Assembly (NCBI GenBank): GCA_001051155.2
Contig: JYIP02000002.1
Span: 3,789,583-3,853,582 of the forward strand
DNA from: Chrysoporthe austroafricana
Taxonomy: Eukaryota > Ascomycota > Sordariomycetes > Diaporthales > Cryphonectriaceae
Direction of reading: 5' to 3'
Length of the DNA stretch: 64,000 nt
Of this stretch, positions 38,052 to 50,707 are shown one piece after another. The translations under genes were made by a program, and so were the position numbers. Within the stretch, counting starts at the first letter, position 1, and each line of letters begins with the position of its first letter. The notes beneath the pieces were generated by a model. It saw only the letters and a list, made by a program, of their open reading frames with translations. It was not told the DNA's origin and did no database searches.

Positions 38052-38579
38052 ATTGTTTGTTGGTGATCTTCTCGGATCTTATCTCTGTTCTCAAGAAAAG
38101 AGTGGTTTCAACCCAGATTGAAAGGCGCCCAGGAAAACTTCACCAAAACTTTTCCTCCAGGGTTTTGAATCTGGGGAAGTCCCTCTCACATGAGCCAAAC
38201 CCGATGGGGAAATCAAGCTTAGAGAGACAGACCCACCTGGAAGGTACCAAACTGAACACTGAGTACCCACTCGGCAAGGAGCCAGGGGTCCTTCCTCCAT
38301 CACCTGCATCCAAGCTTCTGTCACGAGCCTGTGGATTGACATCAATACTGGGTGCAGACGGCCGCTGCATGAGCGTTCTATCATCAACGATCTCTCTACA
38401 CTGAGGCACAGGGAGTTCTCACCTTCCATGCGACTCTTGGATCGAAGCTAAGAGGATCTCCCCCCTACCGGAGACGACCAGGCTCTTCTGGTCGCATTTC
38501 GACGTGATCCGCCTCTTGTCTGGAAACCGATCTGATCACCCTTCATGGCTGCTTCTCCTGGGCTTGCCTGACTTCCATA
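38052..38579. other. Divergent promoter, RPA12 / SCC2
   Basis: 528 bases between two divergent start codons. No frame is supported and no strong motif stands out. Confidence 0.5.
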
Positions 38580-41500
38580 ATGGCGTCTCAGAAGCCAGAC
38601 AATCCCAATGGTGCGCAGAACGGTTTCATGCCGTCTGCGCAACCATCTGGGCAGCAACCCAAGTTCTCGCGGCCGTTTACCCTCCACGAGGCACTTCCGT
38701 ACTCACCCTTTACCTCCGTCATCCAGTTCGAGTCGGGTAAGAGATTCTCAAGTTGCTAATAAGGTACCGAAACCCAGCTGACGACCGGTAGACATAATAC
38801 CAACGCCCGACCTTGGGCCCGGACCGTCTTCTTCGAATCTCGCCGATTTCGTTCCCCGTCATGACTTCGAGAACCTGAATAAAGAGGCCGCGAGCCAATC
38901 CTCAACTTCTCGGCGGTTGGAACAGAGCTTGGAGCACGTTCAGAACCTGCTAAATCCTACGAGGCTCACACAGATGTAGGATCAAGCGGGGTGTTACTTC
39001 TGGCGCATCTTCTGACGTTATCATAGCAACTTCAAGACGGGCGCGAAACTCGCTGCATCGAATACTCCCACGAACGGTCTCGCCGCCCACCTCTCACCAT
39101 TCTCCAAGATGGTACTCGATAGAACGTCGGTCCCTTACCGCTGTCCCACCCCGGGGACACCAGCTGCGCCCTCCTTGAATGGCTTACCTGTAACGAAGAG
39201 CCCTGCGTATGCGAAAACACGTCCAAGTGCAGCCAATACTGAGCGGGTGAAGGCTGTGAAGAGCCATGTGTCGACCAATGAGGCTCCAGAGCGCAGCGAG
39301 TCCAATTTCTCGGTTCTCATACCGACTAAGAAACAGTATGAGGCTGCTTCCGCTGCTGCTACTGTCTCTCCGGACACCTCGCAAATAGATACCCCCAATC
39401 AACAGCTTCCGCCTCTACAACCTGCTGCGACCATCGAGCCCCGTCCTGTTGCAGAAGAACCAGCGAGAGCACCATCACAGACCACTGCAAGCGCTGGAAA
39501 GCCTGGGTCCATTTCGATCGAGCTCACTCCTGCTCCGTCTTTCAACAAGAGCCAGTACATGGTTGTCCCCGACGTGGAAGAGCCATCCAATTTGTCGACT
39601 CGGAAGAGGAAGCGAGATGAGTACGACGAGGATCAGGTTGTCTACCGTGATCAAAAGCAGAAGGCCGATAATGCTTTCCATTCGCTTCGTCGCTGCCTTG
39701 TGGAAATATTCGAAGCAGAGGATAGTGTTGCCGCCACGCTTACCGGGTCGAACCCTCTCGTCTCTCTGAATTCCCAGCAAGAGCCTGCCATGACCGCAAC
39801 CGCTCACCAGAAGGTCCAGCCGCTTCTGCAGAATGCAATCGCGCTAGGATGTTTCGTGCATGTCCCAGTCGAAGAGCTTCTGCGCATCCAGCGTCTCAGT
39901 GACGGTGCGCTGAAGCAGGTACAAGATCAAGATATCAAGGTTGACGAGGGTTGGAGTGATTCTGACGCACAATCCTGGGCTCAGCAGTTGCCAGATGTGG
40001 ATACTGCTCTCAGGGCAGCACGAACAGCACTAAGAATAATGTCTGCTGGAAGAGAGGACAAACAACTCTATTCTGAGGATCTGATACAAGACTGTCTGCG
40101 CCTATTCAGAGACGTTGCTGATGGCATTGTTGTGCCTCTGACAGAAAAGGTACGCCGCTACGGTATTTCTAAGGACGAAAAACATGGAGACAAGAATCGG
40201 AAAGACAACAACAAGGGCCTCTTCGACTCACTTGCACCACACAAGAAGTTGGCTAGCTCCATCTTTACCAGCTTCACGCGACTCTACTCCGTTCTCACCA
40301 CACTGGTCTCGAACATTGACTTGTCCGAATCTGTGGTCACCGCTCTGGAAACCATATCATCAAACCTGATCTTCGTGGAAAATGCCTCTACCGACCGGGA
40401 TTCTGTTGTTGGAACTCAGAAATTTGACGGTATTCGCTTGGTTGCAATGGATATGCTCTCACAGATATTTCTGAAGAACCCTCAGAGCCGGCTCGGCATT
40501 GTAGACGACATCTTGCTCCAACTGGAGAAAGTCCCTCAGGCAAAGCAAAAGGCTCGTCAGTTCAAACTCAGCGATGGGAGAAGCATACAACCGGTGTCAG
40601 CTTTGATTCTTCGACTGGTACAGACTAGCGCAGGCAAAGCAACCGATGCGAAGAGCGCTCAAAGTAAGCTGCTCAAGACATTAGAAGACAACGAGTCTGG
40701 GGATCACAATAGCGACCGGCCTGCTACTCTGGCTAAAGTCTCGTCTTTTCAGGACGAAGAAAGAGCAGCGGAGCAGAATGGACGGGCCATCTCAGAGCTC
40801 CAAGTTGCTGCCTCGTCACTGGCAAGCACCACCAGAGACAATGCAGCTCATGTCATTGGGTTCATGGTTGGACGCGCAATCAAATCCACCAAGACGGGAG
40901 AGTCTCCCTTTCGACGAATATTGGAGAACTTCCTCGAGGATCTTACCACGTGCCTGGAGTCCCCCGACTGGCCTGCCTCCGAGCTATTGCTTCGCCTCCT
41001 CATGGGCTCAATGATGAGCCTTATTGATGGTGAGCGTACTGCGGCTCCCGCGAAGAACATGGCGCTAGAAGTCCTCGGTTCAATGGGAGCCGCGATCTCA
41101 AGACTGAGGTCTCTTGTGCGGAGGACCGTGAACTCTCTAGACGCCGTCGAAGCGACTGAGTTGACAACGTACCTCTCAGACCTCGCAAGTTCCGCGCTAG
41201 AGCTCAAGTCGCGTCCAGAGCAGATGGTTTCTTGGTCCGGACCGTACAGAGCAAGTCTAGAATACCTTGATCAGCGATGCTCTGAAGACCCCCATCTTTC
41301 TAGCGCTGTCTCTTTTCTGACCACAGATTGGGCTGGCAAAGTTGGGGCTACGTTTGACGGGTTCCAGGATGAAGACGATGATCGAGACAAGGAATTCGGC
41401 AGGCTGGCGTACCGTCTGCGCATGATGATCGATGATCGACGCTGGCTTTCTAGCGAATACAGCTTTGCGGAGGTTTCTCCTACTTTGGCGAAATTGTCGT

Positions 41501-44253
41501 ACCACGTCATCGTCATTCGTTCGCAATTCTGCGAAGCCTACCGACACATTCTGAATATTCTTCTCCGGTTTATGACTATTGATCAGGCCACCGTGCGCAG
41601 CAAGAGCTTGAAGAGTGTGAACGATGTCTTGGAGACTGATCCAACCATTTTGGACGGTGACTCGACATTCATCCAACTCATCGTCCAATGCACGACAGAT
41701 AGTTCTCCTCAAGTTCGAGACTCAGCCCTCGGTCTCATAGGAAAATGTATTGGGATGAGGCCAGCCCTAGAGAAGGATATGATCAAGACTGTCATCGAGC
41801 GTTTCAGCGACGCTGGTGTCGGGGTGCGGAAACGCGCTTTGAAGCTCGCGCGGGACATTTATTTACGCAACTCTGACAGAGGCGCACGAAGCAAGATTGC
41901 GAATGGGCTCCTTCATCGCGTACAGGATCCCGACGAAGGTGTTCGAGAAGTCGCGCGACAAATGATTGAGGAGATCTGGATAACACCGTACTCTTCGTCA
42001 GATGCTTCGGCGACTTTCAAGACGGCCATTGCTGATCATGTTGCTCTGATGATCCAGACCATCAAACATGGGATGGCGGTGAGTGTCCTCGACAAGGTTT
42101 TCCAAGCCATCCTCGGATCGAAGGAAGCCAATTTCAAGGTTGGCCAGGTCCTTGTGGCCAGCATGTTCGACTTGATCGACAATCCTGAGTCTCAAGATCC
42201 TACCGTCCCTTGCGGACGTGATGCACTGGATCTCCTGGTGATTTTTGCCAAGGCAGAACCAAAGTTATTCACTTTTGAGCAGATCAAACTGCTACAGCCC
42301 AAGGTTGCTAGTATTGCCAGTGGCGAGCTCGCTGCATCAAGAGCTGTGATGGTCATTTACCGACGCGTTCTTCCGCAATTGTCCAAAGTTCATGAACAAT
42401 TCCTTACCGAAATCAGAGGCGCTCTCATGCCTGTGGTTGCCAAGCTTACCAGAACACTCCTCGACGATGTTTTCGCCTGCTTGTGGATCATCAGCGGTAT
42501 TCTGGGAAGCAAGGAGCACCTGATAAAATTGCACATCTCAGTCTTAAAGGGACTACAGAAAGTTCGGGCCATGGCTCGGAACAATCCTCTGGGAGACCAA
42601 GGCGTAAGGATGTTCAAAACATACTCCTTGCTAGCCGGAATGATGGGTCATCACTGCGACTTTGAAGATAAATTCGAAGTCTACCAGAAGGAAGTCCCCG
42701 GATTCAAGGGCTCTTCAGTATCGAAATTGATGGTGGACTTGATGATCCCCTTTGCACAACCCATCCAACCTTTGGATGTCAGAAAGAACGCTCTGGATGC
42801 CGTCGGGTTGATCTGTCAGTCGTGGCCGCGGAACTTCGTTTCAGCGAATGTCTACACGACTTTTCAACAAGTCTTCGATGAGCAATTGCCCGAGTTGGAA
42901 TTCATTATTTTGAATTCATTTAAGGGTTTTCTCTTCACCGAAGAGAGGCGATCTGAGGAATCGAGCTCCGAGAGCAAGGCTTCAGAAGAACAGGACGAGA
43001 AGCGCAACCTAAAAGTCATGGGCGGAACCAGCTACGACGACGTATCCAGTGCTACAACCCAACGCTTTCTTAAGGAGATCACGAGAATTGCACTGGCTTC
43101 TCAAAACGAAAATGCACTCCAGGCCGTCGAGGTCTTGGCTAGCATTAATCGCCAGGGTCTGGTTCATCCGAAGGAAACAGGTGTCACTATGATCACACTG
43201 GAGACTTCGTCAGTTGTCCAGATCTCGGAGCTCGCCTTCGCCGAGCACCGCGCTCTACATGACAAACATGAGACCGTGCTAGAAAGGGAATACGTGAAGG
43301 CTGTCCAATCGGCATTCGCTTATCAGCGAGATATTGTCCGCGATCCCAGGGGTGCGACTACCGACCCGTACACTGCCAAGCTACACATGATGATGGAGGT
43401 GTTGAAATCGAGCAAACCGAAGAATCGCATCAAATTCCTCGACAAACTGTGTGCACAGGTCGACTTCGAGCCTAGCAAGCTTGATACCTCTGGCGTAATC
43501 CCCACGCACGTCCAATTCTCCCAGTTTGTCATCGAGAATCTAGCATTCTTCGACTATGCGACGATCAATGAGTTACTGAGCACTGTAACCACCATGGAGA
43601 AGCTAGTCACCAGCACTGGGGCCAGTGTGGCTCAGGCTATTGAGGCAGAGATCTTCCAGGTCACAATGGATGCTGTCACGAATTCTCAAGCTGGGGTGGA
43701 TTGCCAAGATGGTCCAGTTTTCACCCCAGCTCCACCTTCACTTGACGCTCGTCGTCTTCGACAACTCACCGCTAGCTCTATGATCCTCCAGTCCGTGTGG
43801 GAGGCGCGTACTTACCTCCGCCGACAGTACAACCTAGGAACGAACAGGCGTGACGGCAAGTTCAAAACAGCGAGTAAGGAGAAGGAGACCCAGAAACCTG
43901 TCAAGGTCCAGACAGTGACTGGCGATAAGTTCTGGGAGGACATTGCCTCAATTATGACCTCTCTATCTTCCCAGGATCGTATGACAGTGCAGTGCCGGGC
44001 CTTTGTCGACCTCCTCAACGTGGATAGAGAATTCAAGGTCGCGGACGAGGATGACGATATGAATGGTGAAGATCTGGGCACTCCGAGTGGTGATGAGAGC
44101 GAGGAGGACGTCGTCATCGGGGAGCGAGGTCGCAAGCGAAAGTTAAACTCTACACCGCGCAAGAAGCGCCCTCGATCTTCGTCTCAGCCGCGGAAGCGTG
44201 GACGGCAACGCAAGAATATGCTCGACGACGATGAGGACATGGATTTCTTTTAA
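38580..44253 (+). CDS. SCC2: Cohesin loader subunit Scc2/Mis4 (NIPBL family), 1855 aa
   Basis: Exons are 38580..38736, 38792..38975 and 39027..44253. Scc2 with Scc4 loads cohesin on chromosomes and activates its ATPase. The first 110 residues, spread over the two small exons, are the likely Scc4-binding part (FTLHEALPYSPFTSVIQFES and RRLEQSLEHVQNLLNPTRLT). A disordered linker with a nuclear signal (TRKRKRDEYDEDQ) leads to a long array of HEAT repeats. These include the hook region typical of the family: FIQLIVQCTTDSSPQVRDSA, GVGVRKRALKLARDIYLRNS and DPDEGVREVARQMIEEIW. The C-terminus is acidic, then strongly basic (PRKKRPRSSSQPRKRGRQRK), and ends DDDEDMDFF. The length is usual for filamentous fungi. 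This is the largest gene of the window. Confidence 0.94.
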
Positions 44254-45206
44254 TCTTATTTTGGGAGACCTCTACCTTTTTCACATTTCAGTCTTCAAAA
44301 AGTTTGGGATGGCCTGGGAAAGGCGGGCTGCATCAGTGTGAGGAGTTCTCGAGAGGCGAAAGGGAAACAATCCAGGCGTCAGATGGCTTTTCATTTGCTC
44401 AAAGGAGTCAGGGAGACGGGGAACCATGATACCTCAACTTGCATCGGGTAGCTAGACCTGCTATTTTATCGCGAAAACAGCTACATATCGGGCTGTTGAT
44501 CTGGTGGCCAGATGGGACAGCACTCCACAGCTCTACCATTTAGAAGCTAGTCATAGGAACAAATCCTAACATTTTGAGACAAATTACATAGTGCACACTC
44601 GTGAGTAGTGATGGTGGCGAGAAACTCGTTCAGTACATCTAACCATCCGTTTCTCATTACATGTAAGATGCCTACCAACAATGATAGCGCTGACGCGACC
44701 GTGTAGAGACCCTGACTACCGAAACGAAATCCTAGACGCCATGGACCGACAAGAGAAAAGAAGCCCATCCAATGCAAATGAAGACCAAGGAAACCCCCAT
44801 GCATGCCGAACGAAATGATGATGCAGATGATGCCATATGCCCTCATGCAAATGCTTTACCATCACACCGCACCGTCCGCATTCCCATGCCTGATTAAGAC
44901 CGAGGCCGAACCGAAGCCGAAGGTAGAAGAGGAAAGACATCGACATAAGGAAGAAGAAAAAGTATGCGTATCCGGGTATCGTGAGATGGGACTGTGCGTC
45001 CGTACGGGGCGGGGTTCGTTCTGGTTGCTAGGCTGGTGGTGCGTGCACCGCCTTTTAACCGTGAGTGCACAGTCCTTCTAAGCCTCCGAGATAGATCGTC
45101 GTGTTTGTCTCGTGCCGACGTCGGTCGTCCGTAGAGGATGAGCACGCGGGGCTCGGGCTGGCAACGCCCCTCGCGAGCAAGCCCCCCCCCGGCTTGCTCC
45201 CCCTCC
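44254..45206. other. Convergent 3' regions of SCC2 and the Rab gene
   Basis: 953 bases between two stop codons. Short frames exist but none has protein-like composition. Confidence 0.5.
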
Positions 45207-46362
45207 TCAGCAGCACTTCTTGCCCCGCCTCGCCTCATAGTCGTCGCTGGTCTGCTGGTGGTGCTGTCCCTGCACGCCCTGGGCGCCCCTCTCGACCGTC
45301 ACGGTGGGCGAGAAGCCGGGCGAGAACAGCCACGACCTGCGGTCCCTGCCGACCCTGAAGCTGCCGGTCCCGGGCCGCGCGTAGTCGAAGTAGCCCCCGG
45401 GCCCGCCGCCCGCACCGTCGTACCCGCTGCCGCCGCCGCTGCTCACCCCGTCGTACGGCGTGATTCCCGGCGTGGAGCTCGTCGCGGCCAGGATGGCCGC
45501 CTGCATCTTGCGGTTCTGTTCGACCAGCTTGCGCGTGACCACCCGGAACACCTCCTCCACGCCCTCGCCGGACTCAGCGGAGATCTCGTGGCACGCATCC
45601 CAGCCTACCTCCTGGCCCCAGAACCCGGAGCTGCGCTTCGACGTCGGGCTGCGCGGCTCGGCGGACGGCGACTCGCTCGAGGAGAAGAACCCCCCGCCGC
45701 CGCCGCCGCCGCCGGCCCCTAGGCTGCTGGCCCCAAACACCGACGACACGGTCCCGCCCGCGGTTGGCGGCGGGGTAGACCCCAGGCCCGGCGCGAGGTT
45801 CTCGGCGACGTAGGCGATGCAGCGCTCGAAGGGGACCTCGCGCAGGCTCGGGTCGCGGGCGACGACGTCGGACTTGGTGCCGACGATGTGCAGGACGACG
45901 TCGTGGGGCAGGTTGCGGCGCAGCTCGGACAGCCAGGCGCCCATGTCGGCGAAGGACTGGGCGTCCGTGATGGAGTAGCAGAGGATGCAGGCGTTGGCGC
46001 CCCTGTAGTAGAGGCGCGAGATGGAGCGGAAGCGCTCTTGGCCGGCTAGAGAGGCGCGAGGGGATGTCAGCCTGTGGATTCTCCCTGCTCGGGGCCGTAT
46101 GTGGGAGGAGGGGAGGAGGGGAGTCTGCAATGCGCTGGGAGGAGGGAGGGTGAGGAGGGGCCGTACCGGTGTCCCATATCTGTAGCCGCACGGTGGTGTC
46201 CGTGTCGCTGTCCACCACGCGCTTGGTCAGGAAGCTCGCGCCGACGGTGCTCGTGATCTGGCTGGGCTCGAAGGCGCCCTTGCAGTAGCGCATCACCAGG
46301 GACGTCTTGCCGACGCCCTGGGAGCCCAGGACGACGATCTTGGCCTCGAGCGCCGACGACAT
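45207..46362 (-). CDS. Rab-family small GTPase, Rab24-like, with long Gly/Ser insertion, 344 aa
   Basis: Exons are complement(46167..46362) and (45207..46045), with a 121-nt intron; the splice restores WDTAGQERF. G1 is GSQGVGKTS, G3 is DTAGQERF, G4 is GTKSD, and G5 is the SAES of EISAESGEG. The GTKSD form (Thr for the usual Asn of NKxD) and the GASFLTKRVV switch region recall Rab24. The C-terminus GKKCC is a double-Cys prenylation signal, so the protein should be membrane-attached. Two features are unusual: about 70 residues rich in Gly, Ser and Pro inserted between G4 and G5 (including eight Gly in a row), and a 110-residue Gly/Tyr-rich tail before the CC. A typical Rab has about 200 residues. 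Rab class is firm; the Rab24 link is inferred. Confidence 0.9.
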
Positions 46363-47593
46363 CTTGTCGCCCTCTCTCGTGTGTGCCCCGGCTCACAAGG
46401 CCCAGACAGGTCTGTCGCGCGCGAAGGCCGCCTAGTCAGCGCTCGTCTGCTTTGGCGCCTGACGGGGCGCGATAAAGGCAATGTCCCGAGGCGTGTGTAT
46501 TTTCTCGGGGGGACCCAGTTCGCCCGCGCCAGTCACGGAGAGAGGGGTCAGCTGCTGAATTGCTCGGCGGCCGAGGCGACGGAGGGGAGGAGAGACGAAA
46601 TGTTAGCCGAGGGATCCCAGGTTCAGGACGTCATGGTTTATGCTTGGGCTCTGCAAATCCGTGGGCCCGGGTGCGGGTTTCTGCGGGCGTCACGGAGTGA
46701 ACGAGAGGCAGAGGCAGTGAATTAACAATGAATGAGCGGATAGTGAAACGGAAGGGGGGGGGCCAGTGAACAAAGCAGGGCGAACAGGGGCGAGGTAAAC
46801 ATGAATGAAAGGAGGAGAAGGAAAGGAAGAGATGGGAACGTGAGATCAACGGGCCATCCCAGTGTTGATCAAGTGAGGTCAAGGCACGACGGCGGCGGCG
46901 GCGGCGGCGCGCTGTGGTGGTGGTCGGGAAAGCTGTACCAGGTGACCCCGAGATTGGGCATGACGGGCCTAATAACGTTAGCAAACATACCTCGCTGAGT
47001 CCTGCGCCGCTGTCTGCCCACCAACTAACAGCGTGCCTGTGGCGCTATCTGCAGTGCTGCGGTCGCCGCGGTACCAGGGGGGAGGAGCAGGCATGCTGCT
47101 ATAGCATGCTAAGAGTGGCAGGGCACAGCAGCGGCAGCATCGTACTCACCACCGTCATCATCAAGCATCCGGATCCTCCGACAGGACAGCCCTACATGTT
47201 CTAGATACTTAGTACGCCATCTTGCAGCTCGCAGATCTCATCTGTGGGGCTGAAGGCGGGTGTGGATCTGGCTCCAGCAGCCACTCGGCTGGAGCAGTAA
47301 ATCCGCAGTTAACATGGCCGGCTGTCCAATCGAGAAGAACCCGTTCCTGCATCGCGGTGGATAGCACGCCCGTGCTATGGGCAGTGAGTGGTACCGGAGC
47401 TCGCAGCAGCAGCGCTCGTGTGTCTTGATGGGTGGTGGCGATGGCGACGGTGACGGTGATAGTGATGACGATGATGATGTTGTTATCTATACATGTCGTG
47501 TACAAGTCCTCAGTAGGGGTTGTATGTGTATATATGTATATAGATGCGCGCAGGACAGAAATCCTCCCACCCCTCAACCTCCCGCCATCCTCT
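46363..47593. other. Rab gene promoter and CYB2 3' region
   Basis: 1.23 kb between two minus-strand genes. It contains a GGC microsatellite and a degenerate GATGGC/GATGAT run near 47436-47480. No gene is supported. Confidence 0.5.
46891..46909. repeat. GGC trinucleotide microsatellite
   Basis: Six consecutive GGC units in noncoding sequence. Confidence 0.9.
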
Positions 47594-48758
47594 CTACAGC
47601 TTCGACGACCTCTGCGGTGGGTTGACCAGCGGGTCGTACGTCGACCACGACAGGTGGTCGGGCGGCGTCCCGTTGCCGTGGTTCGTCAGGCTGCGGATGT
47701 CGACCAGGCTCGGGTTGAGCTGGTCGATCCGCGTGCACCCGATGAGCCGCATGTTCATCTCCATCTCGTCCTTGAGCAGCTGCATCGCCCTGTCGACGCC
47801 GTCGAACCCGTACGCCGACATGGCATACAGGAACGGCCGGCCGATGCCCACGCCCTTGGCCCCCAGGCACAGCGCCTTGATGATGTCCGTGGCCCGCCGG
47901 ATGCCGCCGTCCACGAAGACCTCGATCTTGTCTTGCATCCCCAGCTCGCGCAGCCGCGGCATCGTCTCGGCGAGCACCTCGACGCCCGACCGCGCAAAGT
48001 CCAGCTGCCGCCCGCCGTGGTTCGACAGCACCACGCCCTGCACGCCGGCCTCGACCGCGTGGATGACGTCCTCGACCCGCTGCACGCCCTTGAGGATGAT
48101 GGGCATCTTGGTGATGCTCTGGAACCACGGGATGTCCTTCCAGCTCAGCGCCGGGTCGATGAAGCTCGAGATGGCCCGCGCCGCCCCCTGCGAGTTGTCC
48201 GTCTGCTGCCCGCTCTGCACGCTGGTGCCCGCCTCGTCGAACTTGCTGCGCATGTCCTTCTCCCGCCGGCCCAGCTGCGGCGCGTCCACCGTGATGAACA
48301 GCGCCCGGCACCCGCGCGCCTCGGCGTGCTGGACGATCCTGCGCGTGATCTCGCGGTCCTTGTTCACGTACAGCTGCATCCACTGCACCTGGTCGCCCTC
48401 GGCCGCGTCCATAATCTCGTCGAAGGAGCACGACGCGAGCGTGGGGATCATCTGCACCACGTTGTGCTTCCTGGCCGCCCGCGTCAGCAGGACCTCGCCC
48501 TCGGGGTTGCCCAGCTTGCCGAGCGCCGTCGCCGTCACGTAGAAGGGGACGTCGACCTTGGTGCCGAGCATGGTGGTGGAGAAGTCGACCTTCTCGACGT
48601 CGACGAGGATCTGGGGCCGGAACCATATCCTGTGGAAGGCGGCGTGGTTCTCCCGCAAGGTCTGCAGCTTGTCAGCATACGCAGCAGAAGTCTTTGCCAT
48701 CCTTTTGGTGGAAAAGAATTTTGAGAAGAAATACATATAAATATATAAAAGAGAACAA

Positions 48759-48790
<32 letters not shown>

Positions 48791-48816
48791 NAAATTTTGT
48801 GAAAAAAAAAATAAAG

Positions 48817-48880
<64 letters not shown>

Positions 48881-49451
48881 AGAAAAGGAAAAAATATCCG
48901 GTCCACTCACGATCTCGTCATCCGCCGCGCTGGAATAGTAGCCCCACGCGGTCTTCTTCATGATCCGCCTTGCCACGGCCTCAAAGTCCATGAGATTGTA
49001 GCACTGCTCCAGCAGCGGCATCTGCTGGATGAGCCTCTGCCGCTCCTCCTCCTCGGGCGTGACCTCCTTCACCTCCTTCTCGACCGTCTTCATGTCCACA
49101 TCGCCGAGGTGCTTTGACTTGTCCAGGTACTTGTCCAGCGTATCTGGAGGGTGTATGGGGTCAAACTCCTCGGTAGCATCTTTGCCCTACGTTTGAGTTG
49201 GTCAGGCGCCCAAGCTTGGCCAGGCATGGCAGGGGCGTGCTGGACCTACAGCATATTTGAGGATGATCTTCATACCACCAGGGTGTTCTGGCAGGAATTC
49301 GGTCACATCGTATGCTTTGCCCTGCAGCAGTGTCAGATCGGCCGCCCGAAGTTGGTTCAAGGTGTGCTGAGGATGAGATGCGCACATGAACTATCACCCA
49401 GCAATCCTCCCCGGTGCTGTGCTTAGCAACATCCGCGCCACTCAAGACCAT
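47594..49451 (-). CDS. CYB2: L-lactate dehydrogenase (cytochrome b2 type), 493 aa
   Basis: Exons are complement(49386..49451), (49250..49321), (48911..49186) and (47594..48661). The enzyme oxidises L-lactate to pyruvate with FMN and passes electrons to cytochrome c through a b5-type heme. Residues 1-80 are the cytochrome b5 domain, with heme-binding FLPEHPGGMK. The flavin barrel follows, with WGYYSSAADDEITLRENHAA, PTLASCSFDEI and the active-site His and Arg in VVLSNHGGRQLDF. FMN phosphate is bound by DGGIRRATDIIKALCLGAKG. Unlike yeast Cyb2 there is no N-terminal presequence: the frame begins MVLSGADVAKHS at the b5 domain, so a cytosolic form or a missed upstream exon are both possible. Intron 3 (249 nt) is two to four times longer than most introns here because it contains a long homopolymer tract with an undetermined base. 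Confidence 0.93.
48758..48896. repeat. Long A-rich tract inside CYB2 intron 3
   Basis: About 120 nearly uninterrupted A (T in the sense of CYB2), broken by one N at 48791 and a short AAATTTTGTG patch. It ends in a purine-rich GGAGAAAAGG stretch. The N marks base-calling or assembly trouble, so the true length is uncertain. Confidence 0.85.
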
Positions 49452-50707
49452 CCTGAACGAGATGATCAAGCGGTTATCGGATTGGGAATTTTGGTCTTCG
49501 ACGAGCAGGGCCGCGCAGCTCAGCGCGGGATCGAGACTCTGTATATGAGCCTATTCGAGGTTGTGGCGGAGGAAGACGCTCATGCACGCCGAGCCTCCAG
49601 GGTCGTGATCTGAGATGGACGCTCGGAATCTCCTCGGGATCCTGAAGATAGCTGGACCAGAGGGCAGCACACTAGTACAGCAAATAGCCGAAAGTGGATG
49701 CCGTCACCAGCGCACGGAGGCCGGTGCAGTCTCTGGCACACGAGAACGTCGGAGATGCTGAGCAGGTCACGCTAGCATCCGGTGCGCTGGGCGAGCTTTT
49801 GGAGAACGGTCGTGGCCTGGCCTGGCGATGGCACCGGATGACGCTCCCGCTGCAGTGCGGCATGCCTTATAAATCGATGCCGAGCCGTTGGACCGTCAAC
49901 ACTCTACCCAGCTCCACTGCCCCTCGCCTCGGTCGAAAGCAACGCGGAGGACCCCACAGTGAGGACAGGGAGCCGGCGCAGGGGGTGGGTCTAATCTTCG
50001 CCTCAGAGCGGACCGTCTGGACCGTGATGGACGGCCGACAATAGCCTTCTTTTCTCTCTCTCTGTCTCCTTGTTGAGGAGGCAGATGTAGATCGTGATGT
50101 CTGAGGCTTCCATTCTGGACAAGAGGCGGCTTGCTTGAAAGTGACGACGGCAGCGGTATTCGCTGTCCGCACCTCCCTGGTGAGCCCAGACAAGGACCCA
50201 GGGTTCGTCTTATACACCTCCTTGACGTGAGAAGCATGCAGAAGACTTCTTTTCGTGGAATGGTATTAGAAGCTTAAGAAGGATTATAAACGGCCAGGAT
50301 GGCGAAAAGTATGCACTCTGTTTCTGAAACACTGAGAGCCAACCCAATCAGGTGGTTGAGAAGGTTGTGAGACGCAGCTACGTATTGCGGTGTCTCGAAG
50401 AAGGTGTTGTGTAGCAACGCTGTACTTTACACAGTCAGTTCGAACTCGGCTCGAAGAACCAGACGTCAATTCAGATTATTTGGGTAGCAGTCTGGGGGAC
50501 GGACAACAGAAGCTGCTGAAGTGTTTTGAGGGAGGGGGGCGGAGATGATGCTGTCCTATAGTATGGCGGAGTTCCGCCCGATACCCTCAGCCCCAGGCTT
50601 CCCACTACTACATAAGCACATAAGGTTCATCAGGAATCTCACAGTCATACATGGGAATTCTCCTCCGTCTCCATACGACCTCGGCACTCAGCAATAATTT
50701 CGACAAC
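49452..50707. other. Divergent interval, CYB2 / RAE1
   Basis: 1.26 kb between divergent start codons. A TATA-like CTTATAAAT at 49866-49874 lies about 415 bases from the CYB2 start. No coding frame is supported. The RAE1 frame stays open to an earlier ATG at 50651. Confidence 0.5.

Noticed and set aside
47544..48724. Long plus-strand frames antisense to CYB2
   Set aside because: They are mirror frames of a GC-rich coding sequence; the minus strand encodes an unmistakable flavocytochrome b2.
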